From Zoogloea sp. LCSB751 (GTDB taxonomy: Bacteria; Pseudomonadota; Gammaproteobacteria; Burkholderiales; Rhodocyclaceae): DNA of 64,000 nucleotides. Positions 34,564-44,067 of this stretch are shown piece by piece. A model generated the notes under the pieces. It worked only from the letters and a program-made list of their open reading frames with translations, did no database searches and was not told where the DNA came from. A program made the translations under genes and the position numbers. The stretch is taken from contig NZ_MWUM01000023.1 of the NCBI RefSeq assembly GCF_002028455.1, positions 18,573-82,572 on the forward strand, written 5' to 3'. The first letter of the stretch is position 1. Each line of letters starts with the position of its first letter.

Positions 34564-37500
34564 TCAGCGCACCTCCTGGGCGGGGATGGATTCGGCCTGG
34601 GCGGCGTCCGGAGCGATCTTGCCCCGGAACACCCGCCGCACGGCCACGAAGAACAGCGGCACGAACAGCACGGCCAGCACGGTGGCGGACAGCATGCCGC
34701 CGATCACGCCGGTGCCGATGGCGTTCTGCGCGCCTGAACCGGCACCGTTGGAGATGGCCAGCGGCAGCACGCCGAGGATGAAGGCCAGCGAAGTCATCAC
34801 GATCGGCCGCAGGCGCAGGCGCACTGCTTCCAGCGTCGCGTCGATCAGGCCCTTGCCGTGCTCCATCTGCTCCTTGGCGAATTCGACGATCAGGATCGCG
34901 TTCTTCGCCGACAGGCCGATGGTCATCAGCAGGCCGACCTGGAAGTACACGTCGTTGGACAGCCCGCGCATCATCGCCGCCAGCAGCGCACCGATGATCC
35001 CCAGCGGCACCACCAGCATCACCGCGAACGGGATGGACCAGCTTTCGTACAGCGCGGCCAGGCACAGGAACACCACCAGCAGCGAAATCGCGTACAGGGC
35101 CGGCGCCTGGGAGCCGGACAGGCGCTCCTGGTAGGACAGGCCGGTCCATTCGAAACCGATGCCGGCCGGCAGCTTGGAAGCCATTTCTTCCATCGCCACC
35201 ATCGCCTCGCCGGTACTGTGGCCGGGCGCCGCGGAACCCATGATCTCCGCCGACGGCAGGCCGTTGTAGCGCTCCAGACGCGGCGAGCCGTAGGCCCAGT
35301 GGGCCGACGCGAAGGACGAGAAAGGCACCATGGCGCCGTTGCTGTTGCGCACGTACCACTTGTTCAGGTCTTCCGGCTGCATGCGTGCCGAGGCGTCGCC
35401 CTGCAGGTAGACCCGCTTGACGCGGCCCTTGTCGATGAAGTCATTGACGTAGGCGCTGCCCCAGGCGGTCTGCAGGGCGTTGTTGATGTCGGCCAGGGAC
35501 AGGCCCAGCGCGCCGGCCTTGGCGTGGTCGATGTCGAGCTTGTACTCGGGGGTATCGTCCTGGCCGTTGGGGCGCACGCCGACCAGCAGCGGGTTCTGCG
35601 CCGCCATGCCGAGCAGCTGGTTGCGGGCGTCGATCAAGGCCTGGTGGCCGAGGCCGGCGCGGTCCTGCAGCTGGAAGTCGAAGCCGCTGGCGTTGCCGAG
35701 TTCCACCACCGCCGGCGGCGCGAAGGCGAAGGCCATCGCGTTGCGGAAGGTGGAGAAATAACCCATCGCCTTGCCGGCCACCGCCGCCACCTTCAGGTCG
35801 GGACGCTTGCGCTCGCTCCAGTCCTTCAGGTTGATGAAGGCGATCCCGTTGTTCTGGCCGCTGCCGGCGAAGCTGAAGCCGGTAACGGTGAAGATGGAAT
35901 CCACGGCCTCCTTCTGGTCTTCCATGAAGTGGTGCTCGACCTTCTCCATGACCGCCAGCGTGCTTTCGGCGGTCGAGCCGGCCGGCAGGATCACCTGGGA
36001 CATCAGGAAACCCTGGTCTTCTTCCGGCAGGAAGGCGGTCGGCAGGCGCAGGAACAGCGCGCCCATGCCGACTACGATGAGGCCGTAGATCAGCAGGTAG
36101 CGCTTGCTGCTGCCCAGCATGCGGGCAACGACGGAGCGGCTGCCTTCGTTGCTGCGCTCGAAGGCGCGATTGAACCAGCCGAAGAAACCGCCCAGCAGGC
36201 CGCCCTCACCGGCCGTGTGGCCCTTCTCCACCGGCTTCAGCAGCGTTGCGCAGAGCGCTGGCGTAAGGACCAGCGCCACCACCACCGACAACACCATCGA
36301 CGACACGATGGTGATCGAGAACTGGCGGTAGATGACGCCGGTGGAACCGCCGAAGAAGGCCATCGGCACGAACACCGCCGACAGCACCAGCGCGATGCCG
36401 ATCAGCGCGCCGGTGATCTGGTTCATCGACTTGCGCGTCGCCTCCTTCGGCGACAGGCCTTCCTCGCTCATCACCCGCTCGACGTTCTCCACCACCACGA
36501 TGGCATCGTCCACCAGCAGGCCGATGGCCAGCACCACGCCGAACATGGTCAGCGTGTTGATCGAGAAGCCGGCCGCGGAGAGCACGCCGAAGGTGCCGAG
36601 CAACACCACCGGCACGGCGATGGTCGGGATCAGCGTGGCGCGGAAGTTCTGCAGGAACAGGTACATCACCAGGAAGACCAGCACGATGGCTTCGACCAGG
36701 GTCTTCACCACTTCCTCGATGGAGACCTTCACGAAGGGCGTGGTGTCGTAGGGCGCCACCGCCTTCACGCCCGGCGGGAAGAACTTGGACAGCTCGTTCA
36801 GCTTGGCCTTCACCGCATCGGCGGTGTCCAGTGCGTTGGCGCCGGTGGCGAGCTTGATCGCCAGGCCGGTAGCCGGCTTGCCGTTGTAGCGCGCCACCAC
36901 GTCGTAGGACTCGCCGCCGAGCTCGATACGCGCCACGTCGCGCAGGCGCACGGAGGCACCGTCGGCGGTGGTACGCAGCAGGATCGCGCCGAACTGCTCG
37001 GGCGTCTGCAGGCGGCTCTGGGCAGTGATCGTCGCATTCAGGCGCTGGCCCTTCGGCGACGGCATGCCGCCGAGCTGGCCGGCGGAGACCTGAGCGTTCT
37101 GGGCGGTAATGGCGGCGCTGATGTCCGCCGGGGTCAGCTTGTAGTTGTGCAGCTTGGCCGGATCGAGCCAGATGCGCATCGCGTACTTGCTGCCGAACAG
37201 CTGGGTCTCGCCGACGCCGTTGATGCGCGCCACGATGTCCTGCACGTTGGAGGCGACGTAGTCCCCCAGATCGATGTCGCTGAGGCTGCCGTCTTCCGAC
37301 ACGAAGCCGACCACCATCAGGAAGTTGCTGGTGGCCTTGGCAACCTGCACGCCCTGCTTCTGCACTTCCTGCGGCAGCAGCGGGGTGGCCAGGGCCAGCT
37401 TGTTCTGCACCTGCACCTGGGCGATGTCCGGGTCGGTGCCGGCGTCGAAGGTCAGGGTGATCGTCACCGAACCCGACGAGTCGCTGGCCGACGACATGTA

Positions 37501-37728
37501 GGTCAGGTGATCGATGCCTTTCATCTTCTGCTCGATCACCTGGGTGACGGTGTCTTCCAGGGTCTTGGCGGAGGCGCCGGGGTAGGTCGCGCTGATCGAC
37601 ACCGCGGGCGGGGCGATCGGCGGGTACTGGGAGATCGGCAACGTGCGGATCGCCAGCACGCCGGCGAGCATGATGACGATCGCGATGACCCACGCGAAGA
37701 TGGGCCGGTCGATGAAGAAACGGGACAT
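34564..37728 (-). CDS. RND multidrug efflux permease (AcrB/MexB-type, HAE1)
   Basis: A 1054-residue inner-membrane proton/drug antiporter of normal length. It opens MSRFFIDRPIFAWVIAIVIMLAG; the proton relay is complete: the Asp pair in LLVDDAIVVVENVERV (TM4), Lys in LSAKNAILIVEF (TM10) and Arg in RLRPIVMTSLAFILGVLPLA (TM11). Two large periplasmic loops with the porter and docking domains lie between TM1-2 and TM7-8. With adaptor and outer-membrane factor it expels hydrophobic drugs and solvents. It starts 12 bases after the adaptor gene. Confidence 0.96.
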   Translation of the reverse strand: MSRFFIDRPIFAWVIAIVIMLAGVLAIRTLPISQYPPIAPPAVSISATYPGASAKTLEDTVTQVIEQKMKGIDHLTYMSSASDSSGSVTITLTFDAGTDPDIAQVQVQNKLALATPLLPQEVQKQGVQVAKATSNFLMVVGFVSEDGSLSDIDLGDYVASNVQDIVARINGVGETQLFGSKYAMRIWLDPAKLHNYKLTPADISAAITAQNAQVSAGQLGGMPSPKGQRLNATITAQSRLQTPEQFGAILLRTTADGASVRLRDVARIELGGESYDVVARYNGKPATGLAIKLATGANALDTADAVKAKLNELSKFFPPGVKAVAPYDTTPFVKVSIEEVVKTLVEAIVLVFLVMYLFLQNFRATLIPTIAVPVVLLGTFGVLSAAGFSINTLTMFGVVLAIGLLVDDAIVVVENVERVMSEEGLSPKEATRKSMNQITGALIGIALVLSAVFVPMAFFGGSTGVIYRQFSITIVSSMVLSVVVALVLTPALCATLLKPVEKGHTAGEGGLLGGFFGWFNRAFERSNEGSRSVVARMLGSSKRYLLIYGLIVVGMGALFLRLPTAFLPEEDQGFLMSQVILPAGSTAESTLAVMEKVEHHFMEDQKEAVDSIFTVTGFSFAGSGQNNGIAFINLKDWSERKRPDLKVAAVAGKAMGYFSTFRNAMAFAFAPPAVVELGNASGFDFQLQDRAGLGHQALIDARNQLLGMAAQNPLLVGVRPNGQDDTPEYKLDIDHAKAGALGLSLADINNALQTAWGSAYVNDFIDKGRVKRVYLQGDASARMQPEDLNKWYVRNSNGAMVPFSSFASAHWAYGSPRLERYNGLPSAEIMGSAAPGHSTGEAMVAMEEMASKLPAGIGFEWTGLSYQERLSGSQAPALYAISLLVVFLCLAALYESWSIPFAVMLVVPLGIIGALLAAMMRGLSNDVYFQVGLLMTIGLSAKNAILIVEFAKEQMEHGKGLIDATLEAVRLRLRPIVMTSLAFILGVLPLAISNGAGSGAQNAIGTGVIGGMLSATVLAVLFVPLFFVAVRRVFRGKIAPDAAQAESIPAQEVR

Positions 37729-37740
37729 GCGCGTACTCCC

Positions 37741-38937
37741 TTAGCGTGCCACGACCGCCGGGCCGGCCGGCGTCGGCGCCTCGGCCTTGGTGGCCGCCAC
37801 CGGCTTGACCGGTGCCCCCGGACGGATCTTCTGCAAGCCGTCGACGATCAGCTTGTCGCCGGCCTTCAGGCCGTCGCTGACCAGCCACTTGTCGCCCAGC
37901 ACCCGGCTGGTCTTGAGGACGCGCTGTTCGGCCTTGCCATCGGCGCCCACCACCATCGCGGTCGGATTGCCCTTGGTGTCGCGGCTGACGCCCTGCTGCG
38001 GCACCAGAATGGCCTGCTCGTCGACGCCCTCTTCGAGCACCGTGCGCACGTACATGCCGGGCAGCAGGTCGCCCTTCGGGTTGGGGAAGACGGCGCGCAG
38101 CGTGATCGTGCCGGTACTCTGGTCCACGGTGATGTCGGAGAACTGCAGCTTGCCGGGCAGCGGATAGGCACTACCGTCCTCGAGCACCAGCTTGACCGCC
38201 GCCTGGCCGGCGCCGGCCTTCTTGAGCTGGCCGCTGGCCAGGTCGCGCTTGAGGCGCAGCAGCTCGGCGCTGGACTGGGTCACGTCCACATAGATCGGGT
38301 CGAGCTGCTGCACGGTGGCCAGCGCGGTCTGCTGGCTGGCCGTCACCAGCGCGCCCGGCGTCACCGTCGAACGGCCGATGCGCCCGGCGATCGGTGCGGC
38401 GACCTTGGTGTAGGCCAGATTGATGCGCGCCGTCTCGACCGCCGCCTTGGCCGCCGCCACATCGGCCAGGCCCTGCTTGAGGGCGGCCTGGGCGTCGTCG
38501 TAATCCTGCTGGCTCACAGCCTTGATGGTCACCAGCTCCTCGTAACGGGACGCCTTGCTGCGCGTGCTCGCCAGGTTGGCTTCGGCCTTGGCGAGGCTGG
38601 CCTTGGCGCTCTCGAAGGCCGCCTGGTAAGTGGCCGGATCGATCTGGTACAGCGGCTGCCCGGCGGCCACATCGCCGCCTTCGGTGAACAGCCGCTTCTG
38701 GATGATGCCGCCGACCTGCGGCCGCACCTCGGAAACCATGTATGCAGCCGTGCGGCCGGCCAGCTCGGTGGTCAGCGCCACCTTCTGCGGCTGGATGTCC
38801 ACCACACCAACTTCGGCGGGCCCCATCGGGTGCTGCTCACCGGCAGCCTTCGGCTCGCCACAGCCGCTCAGGATCACGCTGCCCAGCGCCAGCAGAAGCC
38901 CGGCGGAACGCACCGCCCTGTTCATTTCGATCTGCAT
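37741..38937 (-). CDS. RND efflux membrane-fusion adaptor (AcrA/MexA-type)
   Basis: A 398-residue periplasmic lipoprotein: signal ending LSGC with a lipidated Cys. Domains follow in the usual order: a lipoyl half (VGVVDIQPQKVAL), a helical hairpin of about 70 residues (YQAAFESAKASLAKAEANLAST and its partner), the second lipoyl half (PIAGRIGRSTVTPGALV) and beta-barrel and membrane-proximal domains. The start at 38937 is chosen because AGGAAAGG lies 8 bases upstream. It is the first gene of the pump operon and links permease and outer-membrane factor. Confidence 0.93.
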   Translation of the reverse strand: MQIEMNRAVRSAGLLLALGSVILSGCGEPKAAGEQHPMGPAEVGVVDIQPQKVALTTELAGRTAAYMVSEVRPQVGGIIQKRLFTEGGDVAAGQPLYQIDPATYQAAFESAKASLAKAEANLASTRSKASRYEELVTIKAVSQQDYDDAQAALKQGLADVAAAKAAVETARINLAYTKVAAPIAGRIGRSTVTPGALVTASQQTALATVQQLDPIYVDVTQSSAELLRLKRDLASGQLKKAGAGQAAVKLVLEDGSAYPLPGKLQFSDITVDQSTGTITLRAVFPNPKGDLLPGMYVRTVLEEGVDEQAILVPQQGVSRDTKGNPTAMVVGADGKAEQRVLKTSRVLGDKWLVSDGLKAGDKLIVDGLQKIRPGAPVKPVAATKAEAPTPAGPAVVAR

Positions 38938-39015
38938 ATCCAACACCTTTCCTGCCTAGAGTGGGCGCCAAATCAGCCCGTTGGGGAGAGCAAAAAATAT
39001 TCGGCGCCCATAAAA

Positions 39016-39051
39016 GAATGAACGCTCATTCTAGTTCGAACGCTCATTCTA
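39016..39051. promoter_or_regulatory. TetR operator: palindrome plus direct repeat
   Basis: GAATGAACGCTCATTC (39016-39031) is a dyad with 6-base arms, and AACGCTCATTCTA occurs twice (39021-39033 and 39039-39051), 18 bases apart. The site lies between the divergent pump operon and its TetR gene and fits binding of two dimers side by side. Confidence 0.7.
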
Positions 39052-39143
39052 TATTAGAATTTGCCATACAAGCAAACGCCTAAAGATGGCAGACCCTCAA
39101 CGCAAGGGTCGCCCCATGACACGAGGACGAGGAGAAAACAGCC

Positions 39144-39806
39144 ATGAACACACAGACTTACGCCCAGCAGGAACAATCCCGCGCCGACGCCCGCAAGGCC
39201 CAGGTGCTCAACGCCGCCACCGAGTGCTTCCGCCGCCAGGGCTTCCACGGCGCCAGCATGGCGCAGATCTCGAAGGCCGCCGGCATGAGCGTCGGCCACA
39301 TCTACCACTACTTCGAGAACAAGGAAGCGATCATCGCGGCGATCGTCGAGCGCGATCTGCTCAACCTGCTGACCATCACCCAGCGCATCCGTTCCGCCAG
39401 TGCCGACGGCGACATCCTGCGGGCCATGGTGGACGACATCCAGCACTGCACCGCGGACCTCGACAACGACGACGCGCCGCTGATGCTCGAGATCGTCGCC
39501 GAGGCGGCGCGCAATCCGGGCGTCGCCACCATCGTGCACACCGCCGACCGCACCGCCCGCGAGCGCCTCGTCGAACTCATCCGCGAAGGCCTGCAGTTCC
39601 GCGGCGTGAACTGCTCCGAAGCCCAGATGGAAGGGCCGCTGGAAGTGCTGTATGCGGTCTTCGAAGGCCTCACGGTGCGCATGATCCGCAACCCGGACCT
39701 CGATCCACAGATCCTGCTGTCGCCGCTGCGCAGCGTGCTGGAACACATCCTCGAAGAGCTGATCTTCAAGACCGCCGGCAAGGCTGCTGTCGGAAAGACC
39801 GCCTGA
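39144..39806 (+). CDS. TetR/AcrR-family regulator
   Basis: A 220-residue regulator. The helix-turn-helix is residues 18-64 (KAQVLNAATECFRRQGFHGASMAQISKAAGMSVGHIYHYFENKEAII); the remaining helical domain would bind the drug ligand and dimerise. It is divergent from the RND operon and is the probable repressor of it and of itself through the repeated operator between them. A purine-rich GGACGAGGAG stretch precedes the ATG by about 9 bases. Confidence 0.93.
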   Translation: MNTQTYAQQEQSRADARKAQVLNAATECFRRQGFHGASMAQISKAAGMSVGHIYHYFENKEAIIAAIVERDLLNLLTITQRIRSASADGDILRAMVDDIQHCTADLDNDDAPLMLEIVAEAARNPGVATIVHTADRTARERLVELIREGLQFRGVNCSEAQMEGPLEVLYAVFEGLTVRMIRNPDLDPQILLSPLRSVLEHILEELIFKTAGKAAVGKTA

Positions 39807-39905
39807 ACGCCTCCGGCGCACACGGTCATTGACATCGAGCAAGCTCCGCCCGCCGAAAAAAGCGTAGCTTAGGGGCTCCCACGACAACACATCGGTGAGG
39901 TGCCC

Positions 39906-40397
39906 ATGTTCCCGCTGCAGAACCTCTACGCGCCGGCTGGCGCGGGCCGGCTCAACGACCTGATGTCCTTCTACCAGGGCACCTTCGTGTGCGCCCAGCG
40001 CCTGATCTCGCTCAACCTCAAGGCGGCGCAGTCGCTGATGGAGGGCAATCTGGAAACGGTGCAGACCCTGGCCAGGGCCCGCGACCTCCAGACCTGGAAC
40101 GCAGCACAGATCGCGCTGACCGAGCAGTTCATCGACCAGGTCATCGGCTATGCCGGCGATTTCAACGAGGTGGTTGCCGCCAACCAGCATGAACTGGCCG
40201 AACTCCTCACCGTCCGCCCGGCCCCGTCAGGCACACAGGCCGCGCCGGCGTCTGCGCTGACGGCAGGCCCGACGATCGTCGGCGAGATGGTCAGGACCAT
40301 GCTGGATGCAGCCGTCAAATCCCGCGACACCATGCTCGACATGGCCCAGCAGGCGGATGCCCGCCTGCACAGCAAACCGGCCGGCAAACGCCGCTGA
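39906..40397 (+). CDS. Phasin family protein
   Basis: A 163-residue helical protein with the phasin_2 pattern (FVCAQRLISLNLKAAQSLMEGNLETVQTLARARDL, LTEQFIDQVIGYAGDFNEVV). Phasins coat polyhydroxyalkanoate granules. The ATG at 39906 is chosen because GTGAGG lies 6 bases before it; an in-frame GTG sits at 39900. No PHA synthase is in the window. The 3' side runs directly into a degraded gene on the other strand. Confidence 0.88.
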   Translation: MFPLQNLYAPAGAGRLNDLMSFYQGTFVCAQRLISLNLKAAQSLMEGNLETVQTLARARDLQTWNAAQIALTEQFIDQVIGYAGDFNEVVAANQHELAELLTVRPAPSGTQAAPASALTAGPTIVGEMVRTMLDAAVKSRDTMLDMAQQADARLHSKPAGKRR

Positions 40398-40399
40398 GC

Positions 40400-40519
40400 G
40401 GCTGGAGTCCAGCTCCAGGTAGGTGCCGGTGAAGCCATGGGGCGGCAGCCACTTGGCCATCGCGGCGGGATCGAGAAAGGCCCGGTAGATACGCTCCGGC
40501 GGCGCACGGCATGGGTCAT
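40400..40519 (-). pseudogene. Remnant of an SRPBCC/AHSA1-family gene
   Basis: On the minus strand MTHAV (from 40519) is followed, after a one-frame shift, by RAPPERIYRAFLDPAAMAK and WLPPHGFTGTYLELD, the unmistakable N-terminus of an AHSA1/SRPBCC protein. The similarity stops there, at the end of the phasin gene, so about 100 C-terminal residues are lost. It is a frameshifted, truncated relic. The region from 40521 to 40620 holds nothing recognisable. Confidence 0.7.
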
Positions 40520-40620
40520 TCACACGCCCCTGCGCTGTATCGAAGCGCACAGCGCTGCGGCCCGGCTGCTGCCCCCGCCACAGGCAAGGGCACGTGCTCC
40601 CCGGGCGGATTGCGGCAGCC

Positions 40621-41376
40621 CTACTCCGCGGCGTACTGGAATTCCACCAGCGTATCGTCCGGCCAGCTGCCGTCATGGTAGGGCGCGGCGAAGAAACGGC
40701 CATTGGCGATGATCCGCTTCGCGTCCAGCGGCTCGCGCCGCTCCCCGGCAATCAAGGTAGCGCCGACCAGGCGTCTGGGCGCCCGAATGCCGATCCGCGC
40801 CATCGACGTATGGCACGGGCCGCCCAACACCGCGAACGCGGTCCGCTGCAGGAGGCCCACATCGTCCTTGACGATGGCCCAGCCGATCTCGCATTGCAGA
40901 CGCAGATCACCGAGACGCCGCGCATTGTCCGGCACGCCCGGCGTACGGATGTCGGGCAGGCCGATATACAGGCCCGGCTTGCGATTGACGATGAGGTCGG
41001 CATTGTCGTCCCAGGCCTGCTGGTCCCGCGGCAGGGCAAAACGGCGCTCGGCATCCAGCGCGATCGGGAGCGAGGCATTGCCGCTCACCAGATGCAGCGC
41101 CAGCATGTTGTCCGCTGCGCCATCGACCTGCCGGTCGCGCAGCGCCAGCACGAAGCGCAGCGACGCGTCCGGCGCCAGCTGATGGTGCTGCGCGAAGACC
41201 TCGAAAGCGCGCCACGCCTTACGGTATGGAAACAACGTGGGCGTCTGGCTCTTCACCGTGACGACACCCAGTTCCTGCACGGGCTCCGTGTCGGCGGCGG
41301 CGGACGCGGAGAGCGAATGGATCAGCCCGATTCCCGCGAGCAGCCCCCAGGATAGCTGGCAAAGTCGTGATTTCAT
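40621..41376 (-). CDS. Periplasmic protein of unknown function
   Basis: I do not recognise this 251-residue protein. Starting at 41376 it has a Sec signal (LSWGLLAGIGLIHSLSASAAA). The mature part is beta-rich, with TLFPYRKAWRAFEVF near the N-terminus and two cysteines (LQCEIGW and GGPCHTSMARIG) that could form a disulfide. An ATG 18 bases further upstream is possible. It is transcribed after the hybrid histidine kinase, 60 bases from its stop, and might be an accessory sensor protein or unrelated. Confidence 0.65.
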   Translation of the reverse strand: MKSRLCQLSWGLLAGIGLIHSLSASAAADTEPVQELGVVTVKSQTPTLFPYRKAWRAFEVFAQHHQLAPDASLRFVLALRDRQVDGAADNMLALHLVSGNASLPIALDAERRFALPRDQQAWDDNADLIVNRKPGLYIGLPDIRTPGVPDNARRLGDLRLQCEIGWAIVKDDVGLLQRTAFAVLGGPCHTSMARIGIRAPRRLVGATLIAGERREPLDAKRIIANGRFFAAPYHDGSWPDDTLVEFQYAAE

Positions 41377-41436
41377 GGGAACGATTTCCAGCAAAGCCCA
41401 TGCCAGACTGCACGATCTGCAGCCCGAAGACGGGGC

Positions 41437-43689
41437 TCACGTCCCGCCGGCCTGCTCCAGCCAGCGGTCCAGCAGCGCGAACAACACGTCCGGAGCCACC
41501 GGCTTGGCGATGAAATCGTTCATGCCGGCTGCCAGGCAGCGCGCCTTGTCTTCGGCGAAGGCGTTGGCGGTGAGGGCCAGGATCGGCACGGCCCGCCGGC
41601 CGGGCAGCGCGCGGATGCGGCGGGTGGCTTCGAGGCCGTCCATGCCGGGCATCTGCATGTCCATCAGGATCAGCGCATAGTCGGTGGTGGTCACCATGTT
41701 CAAGCACTGCACGCCGTCCTCGGCGGCCTCCACCGTCAGGCCCACATCGCCGAGCAGGCCCAGCATGATCTCCCGATTGACCGGCTCGTCCTCCACCAGC
41801 AGGATGCGGCGCCCCGTGTGGCGGCGCGTCAGGCGCTGCTCCGCCGTCTCGGCCACGTCGGCCATCGCCGTCGCCAGGTCCTGTGCGCCCTTGCGCAGGC
41901 GGGCGGTGAACCAGAAGGTGCTGCCCTGCCCCGGCACGCTGCTGGCGCCGGCATCGCCGCCCATCAGCTGGGCGATCTTCTTCGTGATGGCCAGCCCGAG
42001 GCCCGTTCCGCCGTACTTGCGCGTCATGCTGTTGTCGGCCTGCTCGAACACGTTGAACAGGCGCGGCATGGCCTCCGCCCCAATGCCGACCCCGCTGTCC
42101 TCGACGACGAAGCGCAGCACCACGCTGTCCGCCTCCTCCTCCAGCGTGTCGACGCGCAGCGCGATGTGGCCGGCCTCGGTGAACTTCACCGCATTGTTGG
42201 CGTAGTTGAGCAGGGCCTGCTGCAGGCGGGTCGCGTCGCCGAGCAGTACGCAGGCCGGCAACTGCAGCTGCAGGTCGAGCCGCAGCTGGCGCGCCTCCGC
42301 CGGCCCGCGGATCATGTCCACCACCGCCCCGACGATGCGCTCCACGCGCAGCGGCACCTCATCCATGCTGAGCTTGCCAGCCTCGATCTTGCTCAGTTCG
42401 AGCACCGCATTGATGATGTGCAGCAGATGCACGCCTGCCGCCTCCAGCTTGCCGAGCTGCTGGGTCTGGCGCACGTTCAGGCCGCCGCGGCGCAGCAGGT
42501 GGGCCATGCCGATGATGGCGTTGAGCGGTGTGCGGATCTCGTGGGACATGTTGGCCAGGAAGGCGCTCTTGGCCAGGTTGGCGCTCTCCGCCGCCCGTGT
42601 GGCCTGCAGCAGTTCGCCGGTGCGGCGGGCCACCGTGTCCTCCAGATCCTGCCGGTAGCGGATCTGCCGCCACAACAGCACGGCCAGCAGAGCCAGACAG
42701 GCCAGCGTGGATACCGTCGAAATCAGCGCCGTGCGCCACCATTCGGCGAGGAAATCCCCCGTCGCCAGCCCCACTGCCACATAGAAGGGATAGGCACCGA
42801 CCCGCTTGTACGCATAGATGCGTTCCCGTCCGTCGAGCGCCGCCTCGAAACGGATGATCCCCTTCCGGTCGCCCTGCTCGATGCGCATGTGCATCGGGTT
42901 GTTGGTGAGGGCCTGATTGACCGCCTCGGGCCGCAGCGGGATGCGCATCACCAGCCGCGCATCGTCGCTGCGCCGCCAGGTGACGACACCGTGTTCGCCG
43001 AGGTCGATGGCGTCCACCAGCGTCGCCAGATAATCCAGTTCGAGCGGCGCCATCGCCGCCCCCACGAAGCGCCCCTGGGCATCGCGGATCGGCAGCGCGG
43101 CAAAGAGCTGCGGCCGGTGGCTGATGCGCCCGACGCTGACCTCCGAAAAGAACAGCGGATGATCCGGCTGCGCCTTGAGGACCTCGAAATAACTGCGCCC
43201 GCGCGCACTCGGCGGCGTACCCGTGGCGAGACTCTCCGACAGATACAGCACATTGCCGTCCCGGTCGATCAGGCGCAGCCCGCTGATCTCCGGAAAACGC
43301 TGGGCCCAGGCGACAAGCTTGCGGTGCAGCTCCGCTGCGTAGCGCTCCCGGGCGGCCAGATCGAGGGCCGCGGCGGGGACCTCCGCCGCCAGCGCCGCGA
43401 GCGTCGTCTCGGTACGCCGCAGGGACACGTCCAGCCGTGCTTCGAGCACCTCGACGAGATTGCGCGCATTGGCGGTCGCCAGCCGGGTCTGGCCCTGGTA
43501 GCTCTCCGCCAGGAAGAAGCCGAGCAGCACCAGCACGCCGATCGCAAACAACAGGAAGCCGCCGAAGGACTTGCAGCACGACAGCCTGGATGCAAAGCGC
43601 CCATGCACGCGGCCGGCCGGGCGTGTGCCGTCTGCGCTGGATGGGCCTTCACGCTTCGAATGCTCGGACGACGACAAGAAAGTCCGCAT
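41437..43689 (-). CDS. Hybrid histidine kinase with dCache-like sensor and receiver
   Basis: A 750-residue membrane protein. TM1 (residues 40-62) and TM2 (about 318-342) bracket a periplasmic region of about 250 residues of the PDC/dCache kind (ISGLRLIDRDGNVLYLSES, GAAMAPLELDYLATLV). A coiled linker leads to HisKA with His383 in SHEIRTPLN, then HATPase with DSGVGIG and GGTGLGLAI, then a receiver (ILLVEDEPVN; phospho-Asp in LILMDMQMPGMDG). No response regulator or Hpt gene is adjacent. It probably senses a small ligand outside and signals through a phosphorelay. Confidence 0.93.
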   Translation of the reverse strand: MRTFLSSSEHSKREGPSSADGTRPAGRVHGRFASRLSCCKSFGGFLLFAIGVLVLLGFFLAESYQGQTRLATANARNLVEVLEARLDVSLRRTETTLAALAAEVPAAALDLAARERYAAELHRKLVAWAQRFPEISGLRLIDRDGNVLYLSESLATGTPPSARGRSYFEVLKAQPDHPLFFSEVSVGRISHRPQLFAALPIRDAQGRFVGAAMAPLELDYLATLVDAIDLGEHGVVTWRRSDDARLVMRIPLRPEAVNQALTNNPMHMRIEQGDRKGIIRFEAALDGRERIYAYKRVGAYPFYVAVGLATGDFLAEWWRTALISTVSTLACLALLAVLLWRQIRYRQDLEDTVARRTGELLQATRAAESANLAKSAFLANMSHEIRTPLNAIIGMAHLLRRGGLNVRQTQQLGKLEAAGVHLLHIINAVLELSKIEAGKLSMDEVPLRVERIVGAVVDMIRGPAEARQLRLDLQLQLPACVLLGDATRLQQALLNYANNAVKFTEAGHIALRVDTLEEEADSVVLRFVVEDSGVGIGAEAMPRLFNVFEQADNSMTRKYGGTGLGLAITKKIAQLMGGDAGASSVPGQGSTFWFTARLRKGAQDLATAMADVAETAEQRLTRRHTGRRILLVEDEPVNREIMLGLLGDVGLTVEAAEDGVQCLNMVTTTDYALILMDMQMPGMDGLEATRRIRALPGRRAVPILALTANAFAEDKARCLAAGMNDFIAKPVAPDVLFALLDRWLEQAGGT

Positions 43690-43837
43690 GGGGATCGACT
43701 GGGCCTCTGAATCTCGGGATCGAAATGCGCGCCGATCATAACGCTCCGCCCACCCCCTTGCACGCCGCCACGCCGCACGTCTTCATCGTTGCCCCGCCAA
43801 TGTTGAACGTCTGGCCGGCAATGTTCGACTTCGCAGC

Positions 43838-44067
43838 GTGCACGATGAACATCGGTGCCGCGTACTTCATCTCACGGCCGTGCACGCTCAACTCAGCCGG
43901 CCCGAAGTTCTTCGTGCACGCGTGAGAGATGAACTACGCACGGTGCACGAAGAACATTACCGCGCCGAAGATGAGCTACGCGCCGTGTACGAAGAACTTC
44001 AGCGCGTGCACGCTCTTCGTCACGGCCGCGAAGCTCTTCGTGCACGCATGAGAGAAGACCGCGCACG
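43838..44067. repeat. Higher-order GTGCAC repeat cluster
   Basis: GTGCAC (once GTGTAC) recurs at 43838, 43880, 43914, 43943, 43985, 44006 and 44040. The units between are 42, 34 and 29 bases in the first block and 42, 21, 34 and about 28 in the second, with each unit resembling its partner (for example GTGCACGCGTGAGAGA at 43914 and GTGCACGCATGAGAGA at 44040). So a block of about 105 bases is duplicated, the second copy with an extra 21-base unit. Many units are self-complementary. The region from 43690 may hold older copies. The region has open frames on both strands rich in Arg, Glu and His, but no start signal or homology. Confidence 0.75.

Noticed and set aside
34858..39021. A 1387-codon frame antisense to the RND pump genes
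   Set aside because: The sense frames encode a complete pump; the His/Arg/Gln-rich antisense product is the usual GC shadow.
43838..44067. CRISPR array
   Set aside because: The unit lengths vary (21 to 42), the units are degenerate and related rather than identical repeats with unique spacers, and no cas gene is present.
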